This document shows positions 8,569-17,439 of a stretch of DNA of 64,000 bases, in pieces. The position numbers were made by a program, and so were the translations under genes. The notes under the pieces were generated by a model. The model saw only the letters and a program-made list of their open reading frames with translations, ran no database searches and was not told the DNA's origin. How positions within the stretch are numbered: position 1 is the stretch's first letter; the number at the start of each line of letters is the position of its first letter. Location of the stretch: NCBI GenBank assembly GCA_963822485.1, contig CAWGHW010000028.1, positions 124,001 to 188,000 of the forward strand. The letters are read 5' to 3'. This DNA comes from DASUBV01 sp963822485 (GTDB taxonomy: Bacteria; Actinomycetota; Actinomycetes; Streptosporangiales; Streptosporangiaceae).

Positions 8569-10059
8569 ATGAGCTCAGGTTGTGATGTCCTCGTCGTAGG
8601 GGCCGGCAATGCCGCGATGAGCGCGGCTCTGGCCGCTCGCGAGGCAGGCGCCGAGGTGGTGGTCCTGGAACGCGCGCCGGAGGGAGAGCGCGGCGGCAAC
8701 ACGGCGTTCGTCGGCGGCGCGCTGCGCATGGTCTACCACGGCCTGGAAGACATCCAGCAGCTCGTGCCCGATCTCAGCGACGAGCAGAAGGCCAACTCCG
8801 ACTTCGGCGCCTACACGCGCGAGAACTTCCTCGGCGACCTGGCCGAGGTGACGGAGTACCAGTCCGACCCCGACCTGCTCGAGATCATGGTCGACCGCAG
8901 CTTCGAGACCTACAAGTGGCTGGGCCAGAACCACGGGATGCGCTTCGGCCTGATGTACGGACGTCAGGCGTTCAAGGTCAACGGGCGGTTCAAGTTCTTC
9001 GGCGGGCTCGCCGTCGAGGCGTGGGGCGGCGGCCCGGAGTGGTCACGCGGGCTGTTCACCGCGGCCGAGCGCATCGGCGTCGACGTCCGGTACTCCTCGC
9101 GTGCGGTAGAACTGCTCCGCGACGGCGACGCGGTCGCGGGCGTCCGCGTCGGGCTCGGCAGCTCCGCCTATGACCTGCCCGCGCGGGCGGTCGTGCTGGC
9201 CTCGGGCGGTTTCCAGGCCAACACCGAGTGGCGGGCCAAGTACCTCGGGCCCGGGTGGGACCTGGCGCACGTCCGCGGCAGCCGGTTCAGCACCGGCGAC
9301 GGCATCCGGATCGCGCTGGACTTCGGGGCCATAGCCAACGGCCAGTGGTCGGGCTGCCACGCGGTCGGCCAGGACCTCAACGCGCCCAAGTTCGGCGACC
9401 GGCGCATCGGCGACGGATACCAGAAGCACAGCTACCCGTTCGGGATCATGGTCAACGCCAATGGCGAGCGCTTCGTCGACGAGGCCGCGCACTTCCGTAA
9501 CTACACCTACGCGAAGTACGGCCGGCGGATCCTCGAGCAGCCGGGCCACTTCGCGTGGCAGATCTTCGACCAGAAGGCGGTCCCGTTCTATCGCGACGAG
9601 TACCACATCAAGGAGATCACCAAGGTCACCGCCCCGACGCTCGAGGAACTCGCGAAAAAACTGGACGGCGTCGACCCCGACGCGTTCCTGCGAACCGTGC
9701 GCGAGTTCAACGAGGCCGTCAGCGATGACGTGGAGTTCAATCCCAATGTGCTCGACGGCAGGTCGACCAGGGGGCTGCGGGTCAACAAGAGCAACTGGGC
9801 CCGCCGCCTCGACACGCCGCCGTACGAGGCATACGCCGTCGGCGTCGGCGTGACGTTCACGTTCGGCGGGCTGCAGATCACCAACGATGCTCAGGTAATC
9901 GACACGGACGGCGCTCCGATTCCCGCCCTGTTCGCCGCCGGTGAAATGGTCGGCGGAATCTTCTACTTCAACTACCCCGCAGGCAGCGGCCTGACGTCGG
10001 GCGCGGTATTCGGCAAGATCGCCGGGACATCCGCCGCGCGCGCCGCCGGCTTCCGCTGA
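8569..10059 (+). CDS. FAD-dependent tricarballylate-dehydrogenase-like flavoprotein
   Basis: A 496-residue flavoprotein of the succinate dehydrogenase/fumarate reductase superfamily. ATG 8569 is chosen because AGGAAGG ends five bases upstream. The FAD dinucleotide motif is VLVVGAGNAAMSAALAAREAG at the N-terminus, with the adenine/ribose Glu in LERAPEGERGGNTAF. The middle has ARAVVLASGGFQANTEW, and the C-terminus has ALFAAGEMVGGIFYFNYPAGSGLTSG, the second FAD-contact block. The AGNAAMSAALAAREAG and GGNT pattern most resembles TcuA, which oxidises tricarballylate to cis-aconitate, rather than the periplasmic fumarate reductases. No heme or secretion signal is visible, so it should act in the cytoplasm. 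It heads a plus-strand operon with the next two genes. The substrate is probably a saturated polycarboxylate (inference). Confidence 0.8.
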   Translation: MSSGCDVLVVGAGNAAMSAALAAREAGAEVVVLERAPEGERGGNTAFVGGALRMVYHGLEDIQQLVPDLSDEQKANSDFGAYTRENFLGDLAEVTEYQSDPDLLEIMVDRSFETYKWLGQNHGMRFGLMYGRQAFKVNGRFKFFGGLAVEAWGGGPEWSRGLFTAAERIGVDVRYSSRAVELLRDGDAVAGVRVGLGSSAYDLPARAVVLASGGFQANTEWRAKYLGPGWDLAHVRGSRFSTGDGIRIALDFGAIANGQWSGCHAVGQDLNAPKFGDRRIGDGYQKHSYPFGIMVNANGERFVDEAAHFRNYTYAKYGRRILEQPGHFAWQIFDQKAVPFYRDEYHIKEITKVTAPTLEELAKKLDGVDPDAFLRTVREFNEAVSDDVEFNPNVLDGRSTRGLRVNKSNWARRLDTPPYEAYAVGVGVTFTFGGLQITNDAQVIDTDGAPIPALFAAGEMVGGIFYFNYPAGSGLTSGAVFGKIAGTSAARAAGFR

Positions 10060-10109
10060 GTGCGCCATGCGCCTCAGGCCATCCCCCACCGCCGCGACAA
10101 GGACAGAGC

Positions 10110-10742
10110 ATGGAGCTGACTGAACGCCTCGCACGACTGTCCGCAAGCCAGATCTCCGACGGGCTGGGCGCGGCCGGGCTGCCCAGGGACGGGCTGCTCG
10201 GCATCCATGCCATGGAGCCTGCGCGGCACATCGTCGGCCGAGCGTTCACCGTGCTTTTCCGGCCCGCCGCCGAGGCCGCCGATCGCAAGATCGAGTACAT
10301 CGCAGATGTCGGCCCCGGCGACGTCATCGTGCTGGGCAACCACGGCCGGCTCGACTGCTCGGTCTGGGGCGGGCAGCGGACCGTCGGCGCGATCCAGCGC
10401 GGCGCCGTCGCCTCCGTGGTCGACGGCGCGTACCGCGACGTGGACGAGCACCGCGCGCTCGGCTACCCCGTCTTCGGCCGTGCGGCCACCGTCACCGGGT
10501 CCAGCGGTTACGCCGTCCCGGTCGCGACCGGCGAGGCGCTGACGATCTCCGGCGTCCTCATCCGGCCTGGCGACTACATCGTCGGCGATGCCTCCGGCGT
10601 CGTGGTCGTCCCGCAAGACCGGGCCGAGGAAGTCACGGCGCACACGGAGCGCATCACCGCCGAGGAGGAGCGCATCGCTGCCGGCGTCGCCGGCGGCGCA
10701 GACTTCGCCACGATCCGGGCAGGCATCCGGACCGCCGGCTGA
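10110..10742 (+). CDS. RraA-family protein (4-hydroxy-4-methyl-2-oxoglutarate aldolase-like)
   Basis: A 210-residue protein with the swivelling RraA fold. Visible motifs are ISDGLGAAGLP at the N-terminus, GPGDVIVLGNHGRLDCSVWGGQRTVGAIQRGAVASVV in the middle and VVDGAYRDVDE. The last carries the Arg and Asp that in HMG/CHA aldolases contact the substrate and divalent metal. The C-terminus has GDYIVGDASGVVVVP, also typical. Family members perform retro-aldol cleavage of 4-hydroxy-2-oxo dicarboxylates to pyruvate, or decarboxylate oxaloacetate; others only bind RNase E. Actinobacteria generally lack the RNase E inhibition role, and the catabolic neighbours favour the aldolase/decarboxylase reading. 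It starts 50 bases after the flavoprotein. Confidence 0.82.
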   Translation: MELTERLARLSASQISDGLGAAGLPRDGLLGIHAMEPARHIVGRAFTVLFRPAAEAADRKIEYIADVGPGDVIVLGNHGRLDCSVWGGQRTVGAIQRGAVASVVDGAYRDVDEHRALGYPVFGRAATVTGSSGYAVPVATGEALTISGVLIRPGDYIVGDASGVVVVPQDRAEEVTAHTERITAEEERIAAGVAGGADFATIRAGIRTAG

Positions 10743-10751
10743 CCCTCCCCC

Positions 10752-12356
10752 ATGCCCGACCACGCCAGCACCGATGTCCTCATCGCCGGCGGCGGCGCGA
10801 GCGGCCTCATGGCTGCCTACCGAGCGCACCTGGCGGGCGCGCGCGTCCTGCTGCTCACTGGTTCCGGCGGCGCCTCGAGCCGGATCAGCAGCCTCAACTG
10901 CGCCCTCGGCTACGCGGAGAACGACACGCCCGCGGACCTGACGCGTGACATGCTGCGAGCCGGGGGTGACGTCAACAACCGCAGGCTCCTCGCCGCGCTC
11001 ACCCACCGGATCGGCGACGAGATCCGGCACCTCACCACACTCGGCGTGCCGTTCGTGCGGTCAGGAGGCGGCCGGCTGGCCCGCCGGCAGGCAACGGGAA
11101 GCTCCTGGAGCCGGGCGGTCTACACCGAGCGGATGGTCGGCGCCGACGTATGCCGCTGCGTCCTGGCCGAGATGGAGCGGCAGCAGGCCGACCGGCTCTC
11201 GATCGTGAAGAGCGGCGTCCTGGTCGACCTGGAGGTCACCGACGCCCAGATCACCGGAGCGCTCGCCTATGACCGCAGGCGCCGTTCCTACCTGCATGTC
11301 TCGGCCGGGGCGGTGGTGCTCGCCACCGGGGGCGCGGGCCACCTGTTCGGCGCGACGACCAATCCGCGCGGCAGCCAGGCGTCCGGCTACGCGCTCGCCC
11401 TCGAGGCGGGCGCCGAGCTGGTCGACATGGAGTTCGTCTCCTTCGAGCCGTTCGTCCTGTCCGCCCCGCCTGAGGCCCGCGGGCAGAACCTGCCGACCAC
11501 GGTGCTGCGGTCAGGAGCTCGCCTGCTCAACGGCGAAGAGGCGGAGTTCCTCGACACCGCGAGCGGGCCGACCAAGGACGTCATCTGCCGGGCCATGCTG
11601 CGCGAGGTACGGGCCGGACGCGGGACCGAGTCCGGGTCCGTCTACTTCGACCTGCGCGCCGTCGCCCCGAGCGTCGTCGGGCAGTATCCGCACCTGATCA
11701 AGGCGCTCAAGGCACGGCCCGGCCGGCTCGGTCCGGGGGTGCTGGAGATCCTGCCCGCCCAGCACTATATGGACGGCGGGGTGCGCATCGACGCGACCCT
11801 GTCGACCAGCGTGCCCGGGTTGTACGCGGTCGGCGAGGTCTCCGGCGGCGCGCACGGCGCCAACCGGCTGGCCGGCGCGGGCGGTCTCGAAGCCGTGGCG
11901 GGCGGCGCGATCGCCGGTGAGGCTGCGGCCGAGCACGCACGCCGGCGGCCCGCGGGCCGTGACGGCAATCAGCGTCCGGATCGCGAGCTGGCCAGCCAGC
12001 CGGACCGGGCCGCACTGGCCCGCATCCACGACGCGCTCGACACTGGCTGCGGCATCCTGCGCTCGGGCGCCGAGCTGGAGACCGCGGTCGCGGCCATCCG
12101 GGAGTCGCTGGTCATCGCACCATGTAGTGGCAGCGGCGCGGCGACCCGGCGCAGGGCCCTCGTCGCGCTGGCCGTCGCCAGGTCCGCGCTGGCCCGCGAG
12201 GACTCGCGCGGTGATCATTTCCGCACCGACTGGCCACGCCGCGATGACCAGCGGTGGCTGGGCAACGTGGTGGTGTCCCTGAACGGCGTCGCCGACCTCG
12301 CAGTGCGATTCGAGCCAGCTCCGGCCCTCGCGCCGCCGACCGCCCCGGGGTCATGA
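10752..12356 (+). CDS. FAD-binding succinate dehydrogenase/fumarate reductase-family oxidoreductase
   Basis: A 534-residue flavoprotein. DVLIAGGGASGLMAAYRAHLAGARVLLL binds FAD near the N-terminus. The middle carries VVLATGGAGHLFGATTNP, and the C-terminus has PAQHYMDGGVRIDATLSTSVPGLYAVGEVSGGAHGANRLAGAGG, the block that holds the substrate and FAD in SdhA, FrdA and L-aspartate oxidase. The His of QHYMDGG matches the conserved HYxMGG residue. The active-site loop near residue 285 is less typical, so the exact substrate is uncertain. The gene starts nine bases after the RraA-like gene and is surely cotranscribed. With the other flavoprotein, the locus has two separate FAD enzymes for carbon-carbon desaturation or reduction. 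Confidence 0.85.
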   Translation: MPDHASTDVLIAGGGASGLMAAYRAHLAGARVLLLTGSGGASSRISSLNCALGYAENDTPADLTRDMLRAGGDVNNRRLLAALTHRIGDEIRHLTTLGVPFVRSGGGRLARRQATGSSWSRAVYTERMVGADVCRCVLAEMERQQADRLSIVKSGVLVDLEVTDAQITGALAYDRRRRSYLHVSAGAVVLATGGAGHLFGATTNPRGSQASGYALALEAGAELVDMEFVSFEPFVLSAPPEARGQNLPTTVLRSGARLLNGEEAEFLDTASGPTKDVICRAMLREVRAGRGTESGSVYFDLRAVAPSVVGQYPHLIKALKARPGRLGPGVLEILPAQHYMDGGVRIDATLSTSVPGLYAVGEVSGGAHGANRLAGAGGLEAVAGGAIAGEAAAEHARRRPAGRDGNQRPDRELASQPDRAALARIHDALDTGCGILRSGAELETAVAAIRESLVIAPCSGSGAATRRRALVALAVARSALAREDSRGDHFRTDWPRRDDQRWLGNVVVSLNGVADLAVRFEPAPALAPPTAPGS

Positions 12357-12483
12357 CGTCGGCCACTGCCGCCACCGACCACCCGAGGTCCTAGGGCTCG
12401 CCCATGGTTGCGCCAGCTGCGCTTCGGTCGCAGCGCAGCCAGCATTGCGCCGGACCGTCACGGTAGTAGTTTGTTTATGAAAA

Positions 12484-12516
12484 ACTGTTGACAGTCTGCG
12501 GTCATCATTTTAAGTT
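12484..12516 (+). promoter_or_regulatory. Promoter with perfect ACTGT-TG-ACAGT palindrome over -35
   Basis: TTGACA at 12488-12493, a 17-bp spacer and TAAGTT at 12511-12516 form a promoter about 75 bases before the PrpD gene. The 12-mer at 12484-12495 has perfect five-base inverted arms around TG, the best version of the motif also seen at 8421 and, in part, at 8389. It is the strongest operator candidate for the local GntR pair. Confidence 0.6.
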
Positions 12517-12591
12517 GTCCTCATTCGCGGAGAAATCCGCGGGCCATGGAGATCAGGGATCACGTGCCGAGCGGCCGGATAAGGACGTCGA

Positions 12592-13959
12592 GTGGACGAG
12601 GTGCTGAGGCAGATTGCCGACTTCGCGATCGACATTCGCTTCGATGACATCCCGGAGGCCGTGGTTCAGGCGGCCCGCGAGCGGCTCCTCGATACGGCCG
12701 GATGCGCGATAGGCGCCCTCGGCTGCGAGACGGCCCGCGTGGGGCACGCCGTCGCAACGCAGGCAGTGGCACCCGAGCGCAGCGGACGAGTCATCGGGTC
12801 GGCGCACACGATGTCTGCGGCGTCCGCCACGTTTATCAACGGCTGCCTCATCCGTGACCTCGACTTCAATGACACCTACCCGGGCGGGCATCCCAGCGAC
12901 AGCCTCGCGCCCCCGCTGGCCGTAGGCCCGCAGCTCGGCAGCTCCGGCGCCGATCTCGTCACCGCCGCCGTCATCGCGTACGAGATCTTCATCCGAATCC
13001 AGATGGCCGGGCAGCTGCGCGAGAAGGGCTGGGACAACGGCTTCGGCATCGGAGTAGGTACGTCCGCAGCGCTGGCCTACCTGATGGGCCTCGACCGGGA
13101 GCGCACGGCGCACGCCATCGCGCTCACGGCCACGAGCAACGTGCCCATGCGCGCGACGCGGGCCGGAATGCTCTCGATGTGGAAGGGCGCCGCTACCGCC
13201 TTCGCGACTCAGTCCGCGGTCCTGTCCACCCAGCTCGCGGCGGCCGGGATGACCGGCCCGGAGGCACCGTTCACCGGTCGGCACGGGCTCGCGGACCTCA
13301 TCACCGGCACCGTCGACCTCCGTCTTTTCGGGACCGCGGGCGGCGACTGGGTGATGCCGCTGGCGAAGATCAAGTACTGGCCGGTCGTCTACAACATGCA
13401 GGCGCTCGTCTGGTGCGCCATCGAGCTGCGCGACAAGCTCGAGGGCCGCGATGTCGCCTCGATCGAGGTGAAGACGTACTGGTCAGCATGGCACGAGAGC
13501 GGAAGCGAGCCGGCCAAGTGGGATCCGCGCACGCGCGAGACGGCCGACCACAGCCTGCCGTACATCCTGGCCTGGACACTCCGGCACGGGTCCATCGGGC
13601 CGGAGGCCTTCGTTCCTGAGGCGTACCTCGACGAGAGCCTGCGACCGGTCATGAACCGGGTCACGGTCGCGATCGACGACGAGATCGAGAAGGACTTCCC
13701 CGCCGTCGTCCGCATGCGCGTGCGCGCGACGGACGTCGAGGGCAACACCCACAACATCGAGACCGTCAACCCGCTGGGCCATGAGGCCAACCCGGTCTCC
13801 AGCGCGGAGCTCGGGACGAAGTTCCGGCGGCTTTGCACGGGAAGACTGTCGCCCGACGCGATCGACGCCGCCCTCGCGACGTGGTGGTCGATCGAGAAGC
13901 ACACGGCTCGGGACCTCATGGACTGCCTGATCGTCCCGCAACCTCGGCAACAGACGTGA
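12592..13959 (+). CDS. MmgE/PrpD-family protein, intact paralogue
   Basis: A 455-residue protein at the usual family length. GTG 12592 is supported by AAGGA six bases upstream. The N-terminal all-helical domain carries RERLLDTAGCAIGALG and FINGCLIRDLDFNDTYPGGHPSDSLAPPLAV, the region holding the active-site Asp/His of PrpD and iminodisuccinate epimerase. The C-terminal domain has IKYWPVVYNMQALVWCAIEL and RETADHSLPYILAWTLRHG. The family covers 2-methylcitrate dehydratase, cis-aconitate decarboxylase, 4-oxalomesaconate-type isomerases and epimerases, so the reaction is unassigned. It is the working copy of the frameshifted gene at 5836-7277. It has its own promoter/operator upstream and is followed by the dehydrogenase at 14009. 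Confidence 0.88.
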   Translation: MDEVLRQIADFAIDIRFDDIPEAVVQAARERLLDTAGCAIGALGCETARVGHAVATQAVAPERSGRVIGSAHTMSAASATFINGCLIRDLDFNDTYPGGHPSDSLAPPLAVGPQLGSSGADLVTAAVIAYEIFIRIQMAGQLREKGWDNGFGIGVGTSAALAYLMGLDRERTAHAIALTATSNVPMRATRAGMLSMWKGAATAFATQSAVLSTQLAAAGMTGPEAPFTGRHGLADLITGTVDLRLFGTAGGDWVMPLAKIKYWPVVYNMQALVWCAIELRDKLEGRDVASIEVKTYWSAWHESGSEPAKWDPRTRETADHSLPYILAWTLRHGSIGPEAFVPEAYLDESLRPVMNRVTVAIDDEIEKDFPAVVRMRVRATDVEGNTHNIETVNPLGHEANPVSSAELGTKFRRLCTGRLSPDAIDAALATWWSIEKHTARDLMDCLIVPQPRQQT

Positions 13960-14008
13960 GGCCGCCGGTGCCGCACGCCGCCCGATCTAACGCAAAGGTG
14001 GACGTACC

Positions 14009-15025
14009 ATGACCGTCGTCAAGGCCGACGAGCTGCGTGAACTCGTCACTCGCATCTACGTAGCGAACGGCGTATCGGAGGCCGAGGCGGAGGTCGTGAG
14101 CCGCCATCAGGTCGGCGCGAACCTTGCGGGCCACGATTCGCACGGGGTCATGCGCACTCAGCAGTACATCGGCGCGATCAAGCGCGGCGACATCGTGCCA
14201 GGCGCGGAGTTCGTCGTCGAGCGCGAGACACCATCGACCGCCGTGATCAACGGCAACTGGGGCTTCGGCTTCGTCATGACGGAGCGCGCGATGAACCTCG
14301 CGATCGGCAAGGCGGTCGCACAGGGCGGTTCCGGAGTGACGATCCGGTTCCAGGGCCACGTCGGCCGGCTCGGCGCTTACGCAGGCATGGCAGCGGACCG
14401 GGGCCTCATCGCGATGATGATGGCCGACTCGGGACGCGGCCCAAAGCTCACCGTTCCGTTCGGCGGCAATACTGCCCTGCTCGGCTCGAATCCCATCTGC
14501 ATCGCCGTGCCCAGCAGCCGGCACGGGGCCGTGATCCTCGACATGGCGACCTCGGCCGTCGCGCTGGGAAAGGTCCAGTTGGCGCGCCAGCGCGGGGACG
14601 CGATACCGCTGGGCTGGATTGTGGACAAGAACGGCCAGCCCAGTACCGATCCTGAGGCGTACTGGGCGGGCGGCGCGCTGCTCCCGCTGGGTGGCGACCA
14701 GGGCCACAAGGGCTATGGCCTGTCGTTCATGGTCGAGGTGTTCTGCGGCCTGCTCACCGGGCTGGGCTACGGGGTCGCGGCGGACGGCAAGCACAACGAC
14801 GGCAACTTCATCGCCGTGCACGACGTTTCATGCTTCATGGACCCGGACACGTTCCGCAATCAGGTCTCGGACTTCATCGACTACCTCAAGGCCGGCGCCG
14901 CCGAAGGTTCCGAGGTGCTCTTCCCTGGCGAGCATGAGCAGCGCACGGCTCAGGAGCGCTCGCGCGACGGGATCTACGTCGAGGACAAGACCTGGGCGGC
15001 GCTGCACGCACTCGACCAGGTCTGA
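14009..15025 (+). CDS. Malate/L-lactate dehydrogenase (Ldh_2) family NAD(P)-dependent oxidoreductase
   Basis: A 338-residue member of the Ldh_2 family, distinct from classical Rossmann lactate dehydrogenases. Visible motifs are GANLAGHDSHGVMRTQQYIGAIKRG near residue 40 (the family His-Ser-His region), FGGNTALLGSNPICIAVPS near residue 150 and GDQGHKGYGLSFMVEVFCGLLTG near residue 235. The latter two make the cofactor and substrate pocket. Known members reduce 2-oxo acids (sulfolactate, ureidoglycolate, 2,3-diketogulonate, piperideine-2-carboxylate). AAAGGTGG lies eight bases before ATG 14009. In this locus it would interconvert a 2-hydroxy and a 2-oxo acid (inference). It starts 49 bases after the PrpD gene. 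Confidence 0.9.
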   Translation: MTVVKADELRELVTRIYVANGVSEAEAEVVSRHQVGANLAGHDSHGVMRTQQYIGAIKRGDIVPGAEFVVERETPSTAVINGNWGFGFVMTERAMNLAIGKAVAQGGSGVTIRFQGHVGRLGAYAGMAADRGLIAMMMADSGRGPKLTVPFGGNTALLGSNPICIAVPSSRHGAVILDMATSAVALGKVQLARQRGDAIPLGWIVDKNGQPSTDPEAYWAGGALLPLGGDQGHKGYGLSFMVEVFCGLLTGLGYGVAADGKHNDGNFIAVHDVSCFMDPDTFRNQVSDFIDYLKAGAAEGSEVLFPGEHEQRTAQERSRDGIYVEDKTWAALHALDQV

Positions 15026-15126
15026 CCCGGTGCCCTGGCCGATGACGCACGGAGATCGTTAACTGTTTCGTGTCGACCACCTACGTACCACTACTATGGT
15101 GACAAGCATCGAGCCTGCCGCGTGAC

Positions 15127-15840
15127 GTGGCAAACCAGGATCGGACAGAGAGCTTGCCACCAGAAATGCAGCCACTAGAGCTCCGCCGCATAGACGAGAC
15201 GCCTCCGCTACGCGAGCGGATCTACGAGCAGCTCGAGGCGATGATCACCAGCGGTGCGTTCACGCCGGGCTCCCGGCTGGTCGAAAGCGACCTCGCGCAG
15301 ACGCTGGGCGTCAGCCGGGGCCCGATCCGCGAGGCACTGCAGTTGCTGTGGCGTGACGGGTTCGTCGACCTGCGCCCTCGACAGGGTGCCTTCGTGCACG
15401 TCCCGACCCGCAAGGAGATCGACGACTTCTTCAACATCCGGCGTGCCCTGGAGACCGAGTCGGTGCGGCTCGCCTCCCTTCGGGTAACGCCTGAGATCGC
15501 CAGGGACCTGCGGGCATCCATCGACCTCGCCCGCGAGCTGCTCAAGCGCGGCGAGGACCCGTCCGACGTGCAGCGGCGAGTTAACCTCCACGAGGCGCTG
15601 ACGTCAGCAGCCGACAATCCGGTGCTCGCGCAGATGCTGAAGGCACTGGAGAAGCGCGCGGAGTGGTATCGCTCACCCTTCGAGCCGAACATGCGCAAGC
15701 GCTCCTGGGACGAGCACGATGCGATTGTCACCGCCGTGATCGCTGGCGACGCCGCGGCCGCGGTCGCGGCCATGGCGGCTCACATCGACAGCGCTCGCGA
15801 GCACCTCTACGAATCGGTCCAGTCCGCCGCGACCACCTGA
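15127..15840 (+). CDS. GntR-family regulator with FCD ligand domain (FadR type), paralogue 2
   Basis: A 237-residue protein with a winged helix at about residues 25-85 (LGVSRGPIREALQLLW as recognition helix) and an FCD domain to the end (AAHIDSAREHLYESV). It matches the regulator at 4957-5715 over its full length, with the strongest identity in the DNA-binding half. GTG 15127 is the first sensible start, with only a weak ribosome site. A less good operator-like string, GTTAACTGTTTCGTGTCGAC, lies at 15058-15077, so autoregulation is possible. It follows the dehydrogenase by about 100 bases and closes the catabolic locus at its right edge. Ligand unknown, probably a carboxylate as in related proteins. 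Confidence 0.9.
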   Translation: MANQDRTESLPPEMQPLELRRIDETPPLRERIYEQLEAMITSGAFTPGSRLVESDLAQTLGVSRGPIREALQLLWRDGFVDLRPRQGAFVHVPTRKEIDDFFNIRRALETESVRLASLRVTPEIARDLRASIDLARELLKRGEDPSDVQRRVNLHEALTSAADNPVLAQMLKALEKRAEWYRSPFEPNMRKRSWDEHDAIVTAVIAGDAAAAVAAMAAHIDSAREHLYESVQSAATT

Positions 15841-15871
15841 GCAGATCTGCGCGGCGATGCTGGTGCTGTCG

Positions 15872-15909
15872 TGTGCTCTGGTTGCTGCCGTGTGCTCTGG
15901 TTGCTGCCG
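15872..15909. repeat. Exact 19-bp tandem duplication
   Basis: The unit TGTGCTCTGGTTGCTGCCG occurs twice with no gap between the ends of the gntR and VOC genes, which converge here. It looks like a replication slippage product and has no obvious function. Confidence 0.8.
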
Positions 15910-15919
15910 TCGGCTCGGA

Positions 15920-16264
15920 TTACCCGGCGGGCGCCTGCGCGAGCGACAGGCTGTTGCCGTCCGGGTCGAGGACTTCCACGTGGCGCACGCCGTTGCCGTA
16001 GGTTTCCACGGGCTCATGCTCGATACCGTGCGCGGCCAGCCGGGCCAGGATGTCGTCGAGGTCCGTCACGCCGAGTGTGACCATCGTGCCGCCCACCCGT
16101 GCGGCCCGCATGTACCGGTCGTCGATGACGACCCACGCGTTCTCACCGACCTGCCACAAGTACTCCTCGCCGATGACCTCGTCCGCCGGCCGCCCGAAGA
16201 ACGCCTCGAACCACTTTTGCGATGCCGCCCGGTCACGCACGCACATGACGCTGTACAGGTCCAC
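15920..16264 (-). CDS. VOC-superfamily (glyoxalase/bleomycin-resistance-like) protein
   Basis: A protein of about 114 residues with the beta-alpha-beta-beta-beta pattern of the vicinal oxygen chelate fold. It begins DLYSVMCVRDRAASQKWFEAFFGR and ends VRHVEVLDPDGNSLSLAQ. GTG 16264 is preferred because GGGAGGA sits about eight bases upstream; a longer form would have no proper ribosome site. The Glu of HVEVLDPDGN is the typical C-terminal metal ligand. An N-terminal His or Glu ligand is not obvious, so metal binding is uncertain. Single-domain family members form dimers and act as antibiotic-binding proteins, epimerases or lyases. Substrate unknown. Confidence 0.8.
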   Translation of the reverse strand: MDLYSVMCVRDRAASQKWFEAFFGRPADEVIGEEYLWQVGENAWVVIDDRYMRAARVGGTMVTLGVTDLDDILARLAAHGIEHEPVETYGNGVRHVEVLDPDGNSLSLAQAPAG

Positions 16265-16463
16265 CGGAACCACTCCTCCCAGCCGATTCAACAGCAAGAC
16301 CATCGCCGCGGCTGAAACTCATCGGTACCTGGCTGGGGTGACGTGACGTGACTGGGCCGCAGGTCAGGCCTGGATGGCGACTGTCTCATATATCGAGATG
16401 CCTTTCTCATTTTCTGGACACCAGTGCGAAGTGCGGGCAGACTGCGTGGCCGGAAGGAGAGTC

Positions 16464-17270
16464 ATGAGCACGTACACCCACGGCCACCACGAATCGGTGC
16501 TGCGATCGCACCGGATGCGCACGGCGGCCAACTCCGCCGCGTACCTCCTGCCGCACCTGCACGAGAGCGACTCGCTGCTCGATATCGGCGCCGGCCCGGG
16601 CACCATCACCGCCGACCTGGCCGACCTGGTGGGCCGGGTCACGGCCACGGAAATCGGGCCGGAGGAACTGGATCTGTCGCGGGCGACACTCGCGGCGCGC
16701 GGCATCACCAATGCCGGCTTCAGCGTGCAGGACGCGCATGCCCTCACATTCCCCGACGCGTCGTTCGACGTCGTCCACGCCCACCAGGTACTCCAGCACC
16801 TGGCCGACCCGGTGCAGGCGCTGCGCGAGATGGCCCGGGTCACCCGCCCGGGCGGTGTCGTCGCGGCGCGTGACGGCGACTACGCGGCTTTCGCCTGGTG
16901 GCCGCAGCTCCCCGAGCTCGATGAGTGGCTGCGCCTCTACCGCGCCGCCGCGCGCGCCAACGGCGGCGAGCCCGACGCCGGCCGCAGGCTGCTGTCGTGG
17001 GCCAGGGCAGCTGGCCTGGCCGACATCACCGCCACGTCCAGTACCTGGTGCTTCGCCACGCCCGCCGACCGCGACCACTGGGGCCGAATGTGGGCCGACC
17101 GGATCACCGAGTCCGCGCTGGCCCGCCAGCTAGTCGACGACGGATACGCGGCCACTGACGACCTGCGCCGGATCAGTGCCGCCTGGCTCTCCTGGGCGGC
17201 CGCGGAGGACGGCTGGCTCTCAGTCCTCCACGGCGAGATCCTCTGCCGGCTCCCGCAGATTCCCGGTTAG
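16464..17270 (+). CDS. Class I SAM-dependent methyltransferase
   Basis: A 268-residue protein starting at ATG 16464, with GGAAGGAGA ahead of it. Motif I is LLDIGAGPGTITADLADLV, the acidic end of strand 2 is ATEIGPEEL, and motif III is VQDAHALTFPDASFDVVHAHQVLQHLADPVQALREMARVTRPGG. This pattern is typical of UbiE/COQ5-like small-molecule methyltransferases. The C-terminal region is rich in Trp and fits a substrate lid. Gene context gives no substrate. It stands alone between the VOC gene and a transposase remnant. Confidence 0.88.
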   Translation: MSTYTHGHHESVLRSHRMRTAANSAAYLLPHLHESDSLLDIGAGPGTITADLADLVGRVTATEIGPEELDLSRATLAARGITNAGFSVQDAHALTFPDASFDVVHAHQVLQHLADPVQALREMARVTRPGGVVAARDGDYAAFAWWPQLPELDEWLRLYRAAARANGGEPDAGRRLLSWARAAGLADITATSSTWCFATPADRDHWGRMWADRITESALARQLVDDGYAATDDLRRISAAWLSWAAAEDGWLSVLHGEILCRLPQIPG

Positions 17271-17439
17271 GAGACGGCAGAGCTGATCGCGCGGGCATTG
17301 GGGGATGGAGCGGAACGGCTGATCAGCGCGCCGGGCACCGGGCACCGACGACGACGACGCCGGCGCCTTCTACCAGCTGCCTTTCTGATCACTTCTGATA
17401 CCGCCTTGGAAAAATACGCCTGTAGCACCTGTTGCCGGG

